From Sinimarinibacterium arenosum (lineage in GTDB: Bacteria; Pseudomonadota; Gammaproteobacteria; Nevskiales; Nevskiaceae), in the NCBI RefSeq assembly GCF_005047655.1, contig NZ_SUKF01000003.1:1-64000 (forward strand): a DNA stretch of 64,000 bases, given 5' to 3'. Shown piece after piece: positions 1 to 7,412 of this stretch; position 1 is the stretch's first letter; every line of letters begins with the position of its first letter. Made by a program: the position numbers and the translations under genes. The notes below the pieces were generated by a model. The model saw only the letters and a list, made by a program, of their open reading frames with translations. It was not told the origin of the DNA and searched no databases.

Positions 1-123
1 TTACATCGAGGTCTTCTACAATCGAACCCGACGTCACAGCCATCTCGGCGGCGTCAGTCCCGAGGCCTTTGAACAGGCTGCTTTGTGAGGCGCCGGATTG
101 TCTACTGCTCTGGGGGAAGTCCA
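1..123 (+). mobile_element. Right end of an IS3-family insertion sequence
   Basis: The frame from base 2 to the stop at 86-88 encodes the last 28 residues of an IS3-family OrfB transposase, recognisable by the pattern YIEVFYNR, RRHSHLGG, SPEAFE. The catalytic DDE residues lie to the left, outside the window. The sequence ending at base 123 reads, on the opposite strand, TGGACTTCCCCC, which fits the TG...CA ends of IS3-family inverted repeats. The element therefore stops at about 123 and interrupts the minus-strand gene beyond it. The left end, the target duplication and whether the transposase is intact cannot be seen. Confidence 0.8.
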
Positions 124-816
124 GGCGCCAGTGCGACGCAGCTCATCCGCTTGAGCCAATCGAGCTGCAGTGTCTCGTCTCTTTCGCGCCTTCTCTACTG
201 CATCAACCGTAAAGCCATAGCGTTCGGCTATTCCTCGATCTGCTTTCCGTTTCGTCCCTTTTGCTTTGTATTCGTTATCCCACTCGCCTAGCACTTCGGA
301 CGGATGTTGCGGTTTCGTAGGCGCTGTTTTCAGCTCAGGCACCCAGAGCCAAAGAGGGGCACCCTCGTCGGGCCATAGGTGGCGCTGCTTCTGGCGCATC
401 CATTGCGCGAAGTCGTTCCGGTGAATGCCGTGGATCGCAGGTACTTGTCGTGGGCGCGGAGCAGTGCGCAATTGCAGAAGATGGATTTCATCACCATCGG
501 CTCGCCGTACTTCATCCCAGCTCAATGCCCATGTGCCGCCAGCAGGTGGGTTGACGTACTCAATTCGCGATTCAACTAGTACGCGGCCAAGTTCGCCGTG
601 CCAGGTATCGGTGCGTAGGAGTTGCCACGCTGCTTCGCGAAGATGGCGAAGCATTGGATTGGCCCTTATTCCAGAGTAAGGAACCCAGAGTTCTAGAACG
701 CTGGTTGGGCTCAGCCATTCTGGCAATGTGCCTAGCAGTGCTCGGCGGTGCAGCTCATGTGAGCTCATAGGCTCTAACGCCGGCACGCTTTCCGTGCTTT
801 CCTCGCATTCATCCAT
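34..816 (-). CDS. Hypothetical protein of the integrated element, 3' end replaced by IS DNA
   Basis: This 260-codon frame resembles no family I recognise. About the first 230 residues (816 down to 124) are native. The tail after the motif ADELRRTGA is translated from the IS3 right end, so the original C-terminus is lost or lies beyond the IS. The middle is rich in Trp and Pro. Residues around 190-215 are basic, with a pattern (RGIAERYGFTVDAVEKARKRR) like a helix-turn-helix followed by a positively charged helix, so DNA binding is possible but unproven. The gene lies downstream of the integrase on the same strand, the usual place for element cargo. Function is unknown, and the truncated product may be inactive. 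Confidence 0.5.
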   Translation of the reverse strand: MDECEESTESVPALEPMSSHELHRRALLGTLPEWLSPTSVLELWVPYSGIRANPMLRHLREAAWQLLRTDTWHGELGRVLVESRIEYVNPPAGGTWALSWDEVRRADGDEIHLLQLRTAPRPRQVPAIHGIHRNDFAQWMRQKQRHLWPDEGAPLWLWVPELKTAPTKPQHPSEVLGEWDNEYKAKGTKRKADRGIAERYGFTVDAVEKARKRRDTAARLAQADELRRTGAWTSPRAVDNPAPHKAACSKASGLTPPRWL

Positions 817-860
817 CCCGCGCCCCTATTTGCGCGTCCCTCAAAAGGCCGCACCGCCAG

Positions 861-883
861 GCCGGGAAGGGTTCCGGCTTTTT
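861..883 (+). terminator. Possible intrinsic terminator, plus strand
   Basis: A 7-bp stem (861-867 with 872-878, including one G-T pair) with an AGGG loop is followed by five T residues. It would stop rightward transcription, for example read-through from the IS at the left edge, before it runs antisense into the integrase. No plus-strand gene lies directly upstream, so the role is uncertain. Confidence 0.4.
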
Positions 884-972
884 GCCCCGTCGGGCTAGGC
901 GGGCGGTGATCGATATCAATCTATACCGCTTTTCCTCTTTGTTCTCGTTTCCGCTGTTTCCAGTTTGAATGC

Positions 973-1040
973 AACGGGAACAGAAAACGGGAACAAGATT
1001 TCCCTTTTTGATTCAGCGGCATGGGTCGCTTGTTCCCGTT
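973..1040. repeat. Repeats of AACGGGAACA, direct and inverted
   Basis: AACGGGAACA occurs at 973-982 and 986-995, a 13-bp period. ACGGGAACAAG at 987-997 has a perfect 11-bp inverted partner at 1029-1039, and a related TGTTCTCGTTT lies near 941-951. The cluster sits just downstream of the integrase stop codon. Iterated sites here could bind an element-encoded protein such as an excisionase or replication or partition factor; that is inference. Confidence 0.6.
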
Positions 1041-1088
1041 GTTCTCGGTGTTTTTGCAAGGTAGAGAGGGGGAGGGTGACTCACGGGG

Positions 1089-2339
1089 TCAGGATGCGCG
1101 CGCGGTGGCGTGCAGCGGCACAACGTTGGATCGAGTGCGTAGGGTGTCCAAGTAGTCCGCCCACGCCTGCATCATCGCTTTGCGCTCGTCCAGGTAGGCG
1201 GCGCGATCATAGGCCGCGCCAAGCGGGCCGGCTGCTTTGTGGGAAAGCTGGCGCTCGATGGCATCAGGCTTCCAACCCATTTCTGCCAAGAGGCTGCGGG
1301 CCATCGCGCGGAAGCCGTGGGCGGTCATCTGATCGTTGGTGAAGCCCATGTTCCGAAGCGCCTGGCGCACTGCGTTTTCAGATAGTGGTCGCAGCTTCGT
1401 CTTGGGTGTTGGGAACACATAGCGCGGTGCGTCAGGTCGCAGGCTCAGGCCGTGATCCGTCAACGGCTGCAGTTCACGCAGGATGGAGATGGCCTGCGTA
1501 CACAGCGGGACGATGTGGCTCTGCGCGGTCGATCGCTTCGTCTTGCTGACGACGTAGCGCCACTGTGTGGCCTCGAAGTCGACCTCCTGCCACTGCATCT
1601 GCCTTATCTCGCCAGGACGCTGAAAGAGCAGGGCAGACAGCTTCAGGGCGGCTCGGACTTCGGCAGTGCCTTTGTAGTCGTAGATTGCCTGCATCAGTCG
1701 AGCCACGTCGGCCGGATCGGTGAAAGCGGCGAAATGTCTGACCGGCTTCACCCGGCGTTCGCCGCGTAGCGGTTGCGTCGGATCGATGTCAGCCAGGCCG
1801 CGCCGGATCGCGTACCGAAAAACTTGTCCGACGATCGTTCGTGCCCTGCGTGCGGTTTCCTCGACGCCACGGTCACGTATGCGCTCGAAGACCGCAATAA
1901 GTTCGCGCGGTTTGATTTCGGTTATTGGGCGCGTGCCGATGTAGGGCAGCACGTCGCGTTCCAGCATGCGGGCGACGTTGCGTTGGTACTCGTCGGAGTT
2001 GGCGGATAGTTCATCTGTTTTCCAGCGCTCCACCACGACCGCAAAGGAGCCATCCGCAGCGAGTTCTGCCGTCAGGCGTGCTTCGCGGCGGTGATCACTT
2101 GGATTAATGCCTGCCGCGATCAGGCGCTTGGCCTCATCGCGGCGCTGGCGTGCGAGGCTCAGCGGAACATCGGGGTAGATGCCGAGGGACAGCATCTGTT
2201 CGCGACCGGCAAAACGATAGGAGAGGCGCCACCACTTCGAGCTGTTGGTGTTCACCAAGACAAAAAGCCCGGACTCGCGAGGCAGTTTGTAGGGGCGGTC
2301 CTTGGGTTTTGCGTTCCGGATGAGCGTGTCGGTCAACAT
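1089..2339 (-). CDS. P4-type tyrosine integrase
   Basis: A 416-residue tyrosine recombinase that would insert and excise the mobile element at a tRNA gene. The N-terminal ~90 residues match the DUF4102 arm-binding domain of P4-like integrases (start MLTDTLIRNAKPKDRPYKL). A core-binding domain follows, then the catalytic domain. The catalytic residues are visible: Arg241 in QRPGEIR, His341 and Arg344 in AHGFRAM, His367 in QLSHK, and the nucleophile Tyr377 in GAAYDR. The length is normal for the family and the gene looks intact. It starts 174 bp past the 3' end of tRNA-Met and is read in the same direction as the tRNA, the standard arrangement for islands in tRNA genes. Repeats directly upstream of its start codon suggest autoregulation. 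Confidence 0.95.
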   Translation of the reverse strand: MLTDTLIRNAKPKDRPYKLPRESGLFVLVNTNSSKWWRLSYRFAGREQMLSLGIYPDVPLSLARQRRDEAKRLIAAGINPSDHRREARLTAELAADGSFAVVVERWKTDELSANSDEYQRNVARMLERDVLPYIGTRPITEIKPRELIAVFERIRDRGVEETARRARTIVGQVFRYAIRRGLADIDPTQPLRGERRVKPVRHFAAFTDPADVARLMQAIYDYKGTAEVRAALKLSALLFQRPGEIRQMQWQEVDFEATQWRYVVSKTKRSTAQSHIVPLCTQAISILRELQPLTDHGLSLRPDAPRYVFPTPKTKLRPLSENAVRQALRNMGFTNDQMTAHGFRAMARSLLAEMGWKPDAIERQLSHKAAGPLGAAYDRAAYLDERKAMMQAWADYLDTLRTRSNVVPLHATARAS

Positions 2340-2398
2340 GCGGGTAACTCTGGTCGTGGGCGGGTAACTCGACCGAAGTTACCCGCAAAGTTACCCGC
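2340..2398. repeat. Four copies of GCGGGTAACT, two direct and two inverted, upstream of the integrase
   Basis: GCGGGTAACT starts at 2340 and 2360 in direct orientation (20-bp spacing). Its inverse AGTTACCCGC lies at 2377-2386 and 2389-2398 (12-bp spacing). The block abuts the integrase start codon at 2337-2339, so it should cover the integrase leader or promoter. This layout suits integrase arm-type sites or an operator for an excisionase-like regulator. Confidence 0.75.
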
Positions 2399-2415
2399 GT
2401 CAATGTGTAGCTGCC

Positions 2416-2508
2416 GGTAGACGTCGGTAGACGTCGAAAGCATGTAACTCAATAAAAAACCGCGCAAAAGCGCGGTTATGTATACGTCAGTAGACGTCAG
2501 TAGAAGTA
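2416..2508. repeat. 10-bp-spaced GTAGACGTC repeats between tRNA-Met and integrase
   Basis: GGTAGACGTC occurs at 2416-2425 and 2426-2435. A second run with the same 10-bp period covers about 2479-2508 (TATACGTC, AGTAGACGTC, AGTAGAAGTA). The two runs flank the hairpin at 2458-2477. Repeats spaced by one helical turn next to an attachment site are typical of recombinase or directionality-factor binding sites; the assignment is inference. Confidence 0.65.
2450..2477 (-). terminator. Intrinsic terminator downstream of tRNA-Met
   Basis: On the minus strand an 8-bp stem (2477-2470 with 2465-2458) with a 4-base loop is followed by a run of T residues (down to about 2450, broken by one A). It lies about 35 bp after the tRNA-Met 3' end and before the integrase, so it should separate tRNA transcription from the integrase. 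If the attachment site is the tRNA end, this terminator belongs to the element. Confidence 0.75.
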
Positions 2509-2512
2509 GAAA

Positions 2513-2589
2513 TGGTGGTGATGAGTGGAATCGAACCACCGACCTCAGCATTATGAGTGCCGCGCTCTAACCGTCTGAGCTACATCACC
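2513..2589 (-). tRNA. tRNA-Met (CAT), elongator type
   Basis: The minus strand gives a 77-nt cloverleaf: acceptor stem GGTGATG with CATCACC, discriminator A and an encoded CCA (2513-2515), a D-arm with GCTC/GAGC, the anticodon loop CTCATAA with CAT, and a T-arm with TTCGATT. The anticodon arm resembles elongator tRNA-Met (ACTCATAA) and lacks the three G-C pairs of initiator tRNA. Its 3' end is the probable attachment site for the neighbouring integrase, which left the tRNA intact. Confidence 0.95.
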
Positions 2590-2594
2590 ACGAA

Positions 2595-2626
2595 GGGGCG
2601 CGAAGTTTAAGGAAAACTCGCGCCCC
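2595..2626. other. Strong hairpin between ychF and tRNA-Met
   Basis: GGGGCGCGAAGTTT (2595-2608) pairs with AAACTCGCGCCCC (2614-2626) with one bulged A. It lies just after the ychF stop on the ychF transcript and a few bases before the tRNA. No U-run follows, so it could be an RNA-processing or protective hairpin rather than a terminator. Confidence 0.5.
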
Positions 2627-2640
2627 CGTCGAGACTTTTG

Positions 2641-3735
2641 CTAAACATTGAAGCGGAAATGCATCACGTCGCCTTCCTGGACAATGTATTCCTTGCCTTC
2701 CAGCCGCCATTTTCCGGCCTCTTTGGCGCCGGCTTCGCCTTTGTACTGGATGAAGTCGTCATAGGCGATCACTTCTGCCCGAATGAAGCCTTTCTCGAAG
2801 TCGGTGTGGATCTCGCCGGCGGCCTGCGGCGCGGTGGCGCCGACCTTGACGGTCCAGGCACGAACTTCCTGCACTCCGGCGGTGAAGTAGGTCTGCAGGC
2901 CGAGCAGAGAGTACGCCGCGCGGATCACGCGGTTCAATCCGGGTTCCTCGAGACCGAGATCGGCGAGGAAGCCTACCTTGTCCTCGTCGTCGAGTTGTGC
3001 GATCTCGGCTTCGATCGCGGCGCAGACCGGGACGACTTCGGCGCCATCCTTGCTCGCGTACTCGCGGACGCGGGTCAGGAATTCGTTGCCATGGGTCAGT
3101 CCTTCTTCATCGACGTTTGCGATGTACAGCGCGGGCTTGGCAGTGATCAGGTGATATTCACGCAACTGCGCGCGTTCTTCAGCATCGAGCGCCATTGATC
3201 GAACCGGTGCGCCAGTGTCGAGGTGTGCCTGGACTCGTTTGAGCAGTTCCAGACGCCCCATGGCGTCCTTGGCCCCGGTCTTGGCGCTGCGGCTGGCGCG
3301 ATCGACGGCCTTGGTGATCGAGTCCAGATCGGCCAGCGCCAGTTCGGTATTGATGACTTCAATATCGCGAATGGGGTCGGTTGAGCCTGCAACGTGAATG
3401 ACGTCATCGTTGACGAAGCAGCGCGTGACGTGGGCGATGGCATCGGTCTCGCGGATGTGGCCGAGGAACTGGTTGCCGAGACCTTCGCCCTTGGAGGCTC
3501 CGGCAACCAGGCCGGCGATATCGACAAATTCGACAGTGGCGCCCAGCACGCGCTGCGGCTTGACGATCAATGACAGCGCGTCAAGGCGCGGGTCGGGCAC
3601 GGCCACCACGCCCACGTTGGGGTCGATGGTGCAGAACGGATAGTTTTCGGCTGCGATCTGCGCTTTGGTCAGCGCATTGAACAGGGTGGACTTGCCGACG
3701 TTGGGCAGTCCGACGATGCCGCATTTGATACCCAT
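2641..3735 (-). CDS. ychF: Ribosome-binding ATPase YchF (OLA1 family)
   Basis: A 364-residue Obg-related P-loop protein that in this family prefers ATP to GTP and associates with the ribosome. The Walker A motif GLPNVGKS is at residues 9-16, the switch II region EFVDIAGLV near 70-78, and NVDE near 200-205 replaces the usual NKxD guanine-recognition motif, which explains the ATP preference. A C-terminal TGS domain ends with [10 protein letters not shown]. The length equals the family norm (about 363). It follows pth by 51 bp on the same strand, a conserved gammaproteobacterial pair. Confidence 0.97.
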   Translation of the reverse strand: MGIKCGIVGLPNVGKSTLFNALTKAQIAAENYPFCTIDPNVGVVAVPDPRLDALSLIVKPQRVLGATVEFVDIAGLVAGASKGEGLGNQFLGHIRETDAIAHVTRCFVNDDVIHVAGSTDPIRDIEVINTELALADLDSITKAVDRASRSAKTGAKDAMGRLELLKRVQAHLDTGAPVRSMALDAEERAQLREYHLITAKPALYIANVDEEGLTHGNEFLTRVREYASKDGAEVVPVCAAIEAEIAQLDDEDKVGFLADLGLEEPGLNRVIRAAYSLLGLQTYFTAGVQEVRAWTVKVGATAPQAAGEIHTDFEKGFIRAEVIAYDDFIQYKGEAGAKEAGKWRLEGKEYIVQEGDVMHFRFNV

Positions 3736-3786
3736 TTTTTGAGAGTCCTTTGATCCTGTTCGCCGCGTGAGCTGCGGCAGCGTTGC

Positions 3787-4374
3787 TTACTTGTTGTGCG
3801 TGTGCAACTGGGTGATGGCGCGATCCCAGCCGCGTTCCAGCCAGACTTCGACGGCATCGGCGGATTGGTCGATGGCGTCGCGGATTGCGCCTTCATCGTC
3901 GCGCCCGGGGCGGCCCAGCACGTAGTTCAACACCAGCGTCTTGTCACCCGGATGGCCGATGCCGATGCGCAGACGTCGGTAGCCGTCGCCAAGCGCGCGG
4001 TGAACATCGCGCAGTCCGTTGTGACCGCCGTGCCCGCCGCCGAGTTTGAGGCGGACGCTGCCGCAGGGCAGGTCGAGCTCGTCGTGTGCGATCAGGATGT
4101 CGACCGCGGCAATCTTGTAGAACGTCGCCAGTGCCTGCACAGCCTGGCCACTGCGATTCATGAACGTTGACGGCTTGAGCAGGACGACGTCGTGACCGCC
4201 GATGCGAACACGCGCCATTTCGCCGTGGAACTTTGCTTCGCGCCGGAAGCTGCCACCAAGGCGTTCTGCCAGCCGATCGACAAACCAGAATCCGGCATTG
4301 TGGCGCGTGCGCTCGTACTCGCTCCCGGGATTGCCCAGGCCTACGATTGCATGCAGTTGAGAGCTGTCAGACAT
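3787..4374 (-). CDS. pth: Peptidyl-tRNA hydrolase
   Basis: This 195-residue enzyme frees tRNA from peptides dropped by the ribosome. The start is placed at the ATG giving MSDSSQLHAIVGLGNPG; a longer reading would begin inside the rplY terminator. Family motifs are GLGNPG, the catalytic His25 in RTRHNAGF, KPSTFMNRSG, the catalytic Asp in AHDELDLP and GGHGGHNGLRD. It sits between rplY and ychF on one strand, the common gammaproteobacterial order. The rplY terminator just upstream implies its own promoter or partial read-through. Confidence 0.97.
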   Translation of the reverse strand: MSDSSQLHAIVGLGNPGSEYERTRHNAGFWFVDRLAERLGGSFRREAKFHGEMARVRIGGHDVVLLKPSTFMNRSGQAVQALATFYKIAAVDILIAHDELDLPCGSVRLKLGGGHGGHNGLRDVHRALGDGYRRLRIGIGHPGDKTLVLNYVLGRPGRDDEGAIRDAIDQSADAVEVWLERGWDRAITQLHTHNK

Positions 4375-4389
4375 CCGCCTGGTCCCAAG

Positions 4390-4425
4390 AAAAAAACCCG
4401 TCCGCACGGCATGCGCGCGGACGGG
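4390..4425 (-). terminator. Intrinsic terminator after rplY
   Basis: CCCGTCCGC (4397-4405) pairs perfectly with GCGGACGGG (4417-4425). On the minus strand the stem is followed by a T-rich run (4396-4387). It lies about 70 bp past the rplY stop codon and just upstream of the pth start. Confidence 0.85.
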
Positions 4426-4494
4426 TCGTATCGGATCGCGGGCGATGAAGCTGCGCCGCGCCGGCTACCTGCGCCCGAAGGTGGGCGCGGCAGC

Positions 4495-5130
4495 TTACTT
4501 CTTCGACTCGCCTTCGGGCGCAGCAGCCGCTTCGCTGTTGGCTTCTTCGATCGCGCCGCGCGGCAGATGGATCGAGACGACGGGCTGGTCGTTGCCATGC
4601 TTGAGTTCGGTCAGAACCACGCCGTCCTTCAGTGCAAGCTGCGACAGATGGATGGACTCGTTGAGGTTCAGGTTGGTCAGGTCGACCTCGATGAACTCGG
4701 GCAGGTCCTTGGGCAGACATTCGACGACCACCTGGTTCAGGTGATGCTCGACGATGCCGCCGCCGGTCTTCACGCCAGGAGCGACGGTTTCGCCCTTGAA
4801 GTGCAGCGGCACGTGCATGTGCAGGACATGATTGGCGTCGACGCGCTGGAAGTCAGCGTGCATGGCCAGGCCGGTGACCGGATGGCGATGCAGATCCTTC
4901 AGCACGACCTGCTGCTCGGTCCCATCAAGGGTCAGGGTCAGGATGTGCGAGTAGAACGCCTCGACCTTGAGATGCTTGAACATTTCATTGGACGACAGCG
5001 TGATCGACTGCGGTGCAACGGGTCCACCATAGACGATGGCCGGAATCTTGCCCAGGCGACGCAGGCGGCGGCTCGCACCCTTGCCCTGGTCAGCGCGGGA
5101 TTCCGCGACAACCACAAAGTTTTCTTTCAT
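4495..5130 (-). CDS. rplY: 50S ribosomal protein L25, long Ctc-type
   Basis: L25 binds 5S rRNA. This 211-residue form has the L25 N-terminal domain (GKGASRRLRRLGKIPAIVYGG) followed by the extra C-terminal TL5/Ctc beta domain, so it is the long version rather than the ~95-residue E. coli form. The tail is acidic and alanine-rich (EEANSEAAAAPEGESKK). It follows prs on the same strand, and a -10 element lies about 50 bp upstream of its start. Confidence 0.95.
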   Translation of the reverse strand: MKENFVVVAESRADQGKGASRRLRRLGKIPAIVYGGPVAPQSITLSSNEMFKHLKVEAFYSHILTLTLDGTEQQVVLKDLHRHPVTGLAMHADFQRVDANHVLHMHVPLHFKGETVAPGVKTGGGIVEHHLNQVVVECLPKDLPEFIEVDLTNLNLNESIHLSQLALKDGVVLTELKHGNDQPVVSIHLPRGAIEEANSEAAAAPEGESKK

Positions 5131-5174
5131 TTCAACGCTCCAAAAGGGAAACCTCCGCCCGCGACCAGGCAGAA

Positions 5175-5189
5175 GGGGCGCGAATTATA
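5175..5189 (-). promoter_or_regulatory. rplY promoter: TATAAT with GC-rich discriminator
   Basis: On the minus strand, a perfect TATAAT (5189-5184) is followed by TCGCGCCCC. It lies about 54-59 bp upstream of the rplY start in the prs-rplY gap. No good -35 hexamer is seen at 16-18 bp. A GC-rich discriminator is typical of promoters of translation genes under ppGpp control. Confidence 0.55.
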
Positions 5190-5286
5190 CAGAAGTTTCC
5201 GATTACCAGTTTTTATTTTCCGGTCAATCGGTTGCGGCCCGTAGCCGGGGGCTGGAAAGCCTGCCTCCCGGAGCGCGCAAGGCGGC

Positions 5287-6240
5287 TCAGTCGACGTAGA
5301 GCGAGCTGACCGATTCTTCGGCCGAGATGCGCCGGATGGTCTCTGCCAGCAGGCCGCCAATCGACAGCTGGCGGATTTTCGGGCAGGCCTCGGCGGCCGG
5401 ACTCAGCGGAATCGTGTCCGTGACGACCAGTTCGTCGAGCACGGAATTGCTGATGTTGGTAATGGCCGGTCCCGACAGGACGGGGTGCGTCACGTAGGCC
5501 ACGACTTTGATCGCGCCTTCTTCCTTCAGTGCGGCCGCCGCCTTGCACAAGGTGCCGGCGGTATCGACAAGGTCGTCGACCATGACGCAGGTGCGTCCGC
5601 TGACGTCACCGATGATGTTCATCACGCGCGATTCGTTCGGCTTCGGTCGACGTTTGTCGATGATCGCCAGATCCGCATCATCCAGCCGCTTGGCCACCGC
5701 GCGGGCGCGCACAACGCCGCCGACATCCGGTGCCACAACAATCAGGTTTTCGTACTTCTGGCGCCAGATTTCGCCGAGCAGTACCGGCGAGGCGTAGACG
5801 TTATCCACCGGAATGTCGAAAAAGCCCTGAATCTGGTCGGCATGCAGGTCGACCGTCAAAACGCGATCTGCGCCGCATTCGCCGATCATGTCGGCAACCA
5901 CCTTGGCCGAGATCGGCACGCGTGCCGAGCGCGGACGACGATCCTGGCGGGCGTAGCCGAAATAAGGAATGACCGCGGTAACGCGGCTGGCTGACGCGCG
6001 CTTGAGCACGTCGAGCATCAACAGCAGTTCCATCGTGCTGTCATTGGTCGGCGCGCAGGTCGGCTGGACCACGAAAACGTCGCGGCCGCGCACGTTTTCG
6101 AGAATCTCGATCTGGATCTCGCCGTCGGAGAACTGACCGACCATGGCTTGACCCAGAGGGATCTTCAGATAGGCGGCAATATCCCGGGACAGTTTGGGAT
6201 TGGCGTTGCCGGAGAACAGCATCAGCTTACTATCGGCCAT
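5287..6240 (-). CDS. prs: Ribose-phosphate pyrophosphokinase
   Basis: Makes PRPP from ribose 5-phosphate and ATP for purine, pyrimidine, NAD, histidine and tryptophan synthesis. The start is set at the ATG giving [17 protein letters not shown], which yields 317 residues like E. coli Prs (315); an in-frame extension of 49 residues runs toward tRNA-Gln and is not conserved-looking. Visible motifs are [10 protein letters not shown], the flexible loop [38 protein letters not shown] and the PRPP-binding loop [14 protein letters not shown]. It sits between tRNA-Gln and rplY, a standard gammaproteobacterial order. Confidence 0.97.
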   Translation of the reverse strand: MADSKLMLFSGNANPKLSRDIAAYLKIPLGQAMVGQFSDGEIQIEILENVRGRDVFVVQPTCAPTNDSTMELLLMLDVLKRASASRVTAVIPYFGYARQDRRPRSARVPISAKVVADMIGECGADRVLTVDLHADQIQGFFDIPVDNVYASPVLLGEIWRQKYENLIVVAPDVGGVVRARAVAKRLDDADLAIIDKRRPKPNESRVMNIIGDVSGRTCVMVDDLVDTAGTLCKAAAALKEEGAIKVVAYVTHPVLSGPAITNISNSVLDELVVTDTIPLSPAAEACPKIRQLSIGGLLAETIRRISAEESVSSLYVD

Positions 6241-6360
6241 GCGGGCGTCTCTTGCTGCGGTCAGTGGCGGTATCGTCTTCGTGGCCGCAGAGCTCGGCGG
6301 CCCTGTCGTACCTTCACTTTCACACGCTGAGCGGACGTTCTCGGTCGCTCGCGTCGGAAT

Positions 6361-6435
6361 TGGCTGGGGCGGATGGACTCGAACCACCGAATGGCGGGAT
6401 CAAAACCCGCTGCCTTACCACTTGGCTACGCCCCA
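6361..6435 (-). tRNA. tRNA-Gln (TTG)
   Basis: The minus strand folds into a 75-nt tRNA with acceptor stem TGGGGCG/CGCCCCA, anticodon loop TTTTGAT carrying TTG, T-loop TTCGAGT and encoded CCA (6361-6363). It lies between ispE and prs, where a glutamine tRNA is commonly found in gammaproteobacteria. Confidence 0.96.
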
Positions 6436-6455
6436 GAAGACCCGATGCTTCGTGC

Positions 6456-6468
6456 GGCGCGCATTATA
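6456..6468 (-). promoter_or_regulatory. tRNA-Gln promoter -10 with GC-rich discriminator
   Basis: On the minus strand TATAAT (6468-6463) is followed by GCGCGCC, about 28 bp upstream of the mature tRNA-Gln 5' end. This is the layout of a stable-RNA promoter under stringent control. The -35 region is weak by eye. Confidence 0.6.
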
Positions 6469-6515
6469 TCGGATGATATCCGGCTGTTCGGTATGTCGCT
6501 GCAAAAAAATCTCAG

Positions 6516-7409
6516 TCAGCGCGCAATGGCGTCGCGCAGCGCCGAGCGGTTGCTGCCGCGCGCGACGATGGCCTGTGCCTGCAGCGTGTTGTCTGCACTG
6601 GCTTCGGCCGCGATGCGGCTGGCTTCGGCGCGTGTAGGGCAGGCCAGAAATACCGAAGCGCCGGTGCCGGACATGCGCGCCGGGCCGTGGCGGCGCAGCC
6701 ACGCCAACGCTGCGCCGACCTGTGGATAGCGGGCACAGGTCACCAGTTCGCAGACATTTGCAGTAGAGGCAAGATCAAAGGTGTCGGCGCGCAGCGGCGT
6801 GCAGTCGCGCTGCAGTTCCGTCGCGCTGAAGATCTCGGCTGTACTGACATGCACCGGCGGCGTCAGCACCACAAACCACGGTTCCGGCAGCGCAATCGGC
6901 GTCAGGCGCTCGCCCACGCCCTCGGCCCACGCGGCCTGTCCGCGGACGAACACCGGCACGTCGGCGCCGATCGACAGGCCCAGATGGGCCAGTTCGTCCG
7001 GCGTGAAGCCCAGATTCCACAGGCGATTGAGCGCGACCAGCGTGGTCGCTGCGTCGCTCGAGCCGCCGCCCAGGCCGGCCCCGGTGGGGATGCGCTTTTC
7101 GATGCGAATGTCGGCGCCGAGATTGCAGCCCGACGCGCGCTGGATCAGACGCGCCGCCCGCAACGCCAGATCGTCCTCGGGGGCTATGCCCGGCAGATCA
7201 TCGGCGCGCACGATCTTGCCGTCACCGCGCGGACTGATGAAGAGGGTGTCGCCGAATTCGAGGAACTGGAAGACCGTCTGCAGCTGGTGATAACCGTCGT
7301 CACGGCGACCGGTGATATGCAGGAACAGATTCAGTTTGGCCGGCGCTGGCCAGGGGAAATCGGCAGTAAACGCGCCGTGCGCGTTGCGCAGCAGGGAATT
7401 CGTGGGCAT
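6516..7409 (-). CDS. ispE: 4-diphosphocytidyl-2-C-methyl-D-erythritol kinase
   Basis: The GHMP kinase of the MEP isoprenoid pathway, 297 residues. The N-terminus has WPAPAKLNLFLHITGRRDDGYH, the CDP-ME binding and catalytic Lys region. The GHMP glycine-rich ATP loop is PTGAGLGGGSSDAAT, and the C-terminal motif GPARMSGTGASVF is intact. Its start lies 3 bp after the lolB stop, so the two form an operon, with tRNA-Gln and prs downstream. Confidence 0.97.
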   Translation of the reverse strand: MPTNSLLRNAHGAFTADFPWPAPAKLNLFLHITGRRDDGYHQLQTVFQFLEFGDTLFISPRGDGKIVRADDLPGIAPEDDLALRAARLIQRASGCNLGADIRIEKRIPTGAGLGGGSSDAATTLVALNRLWNLGFTPDELAHLGLSIGADVPVFVRGQAAWAEGVGERLTPIALPEPWFVVLTPPVHVSTAEIFSATELQRDCTPLRADTFDLASTANVCELVTCARYPQVGAALAWLRRHGPARMSGTGASVFLACPTRAEASRIAAEASADNTLQAQAIVARGSNRSALRDAIAR

Positions 7410-7412
7410 GGG

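Larger units (their letters stand above)
817..1088. other. Intergenic stretch downstream of the integrase with GGGAACA repeats
   Basis: These 272 bases hold no convincing gene. They contain a small hairpin with a T-run on the plus strand (861-883) and a cluster of GGGAACA-type repeats (about 941-1040), described separately. The middle is AT-rich compared with the flanking genes, which fits acquired DNA. Confidence 0.6.

Noticed and set aside
2340-2508. Ordered short repeats resembling a small CRISPR array
   Set aside because: Repeat units are only 10 bp, spacers are 0-53 bp and not regular, and no cas gene is present. Recombination or operator sites fit better.
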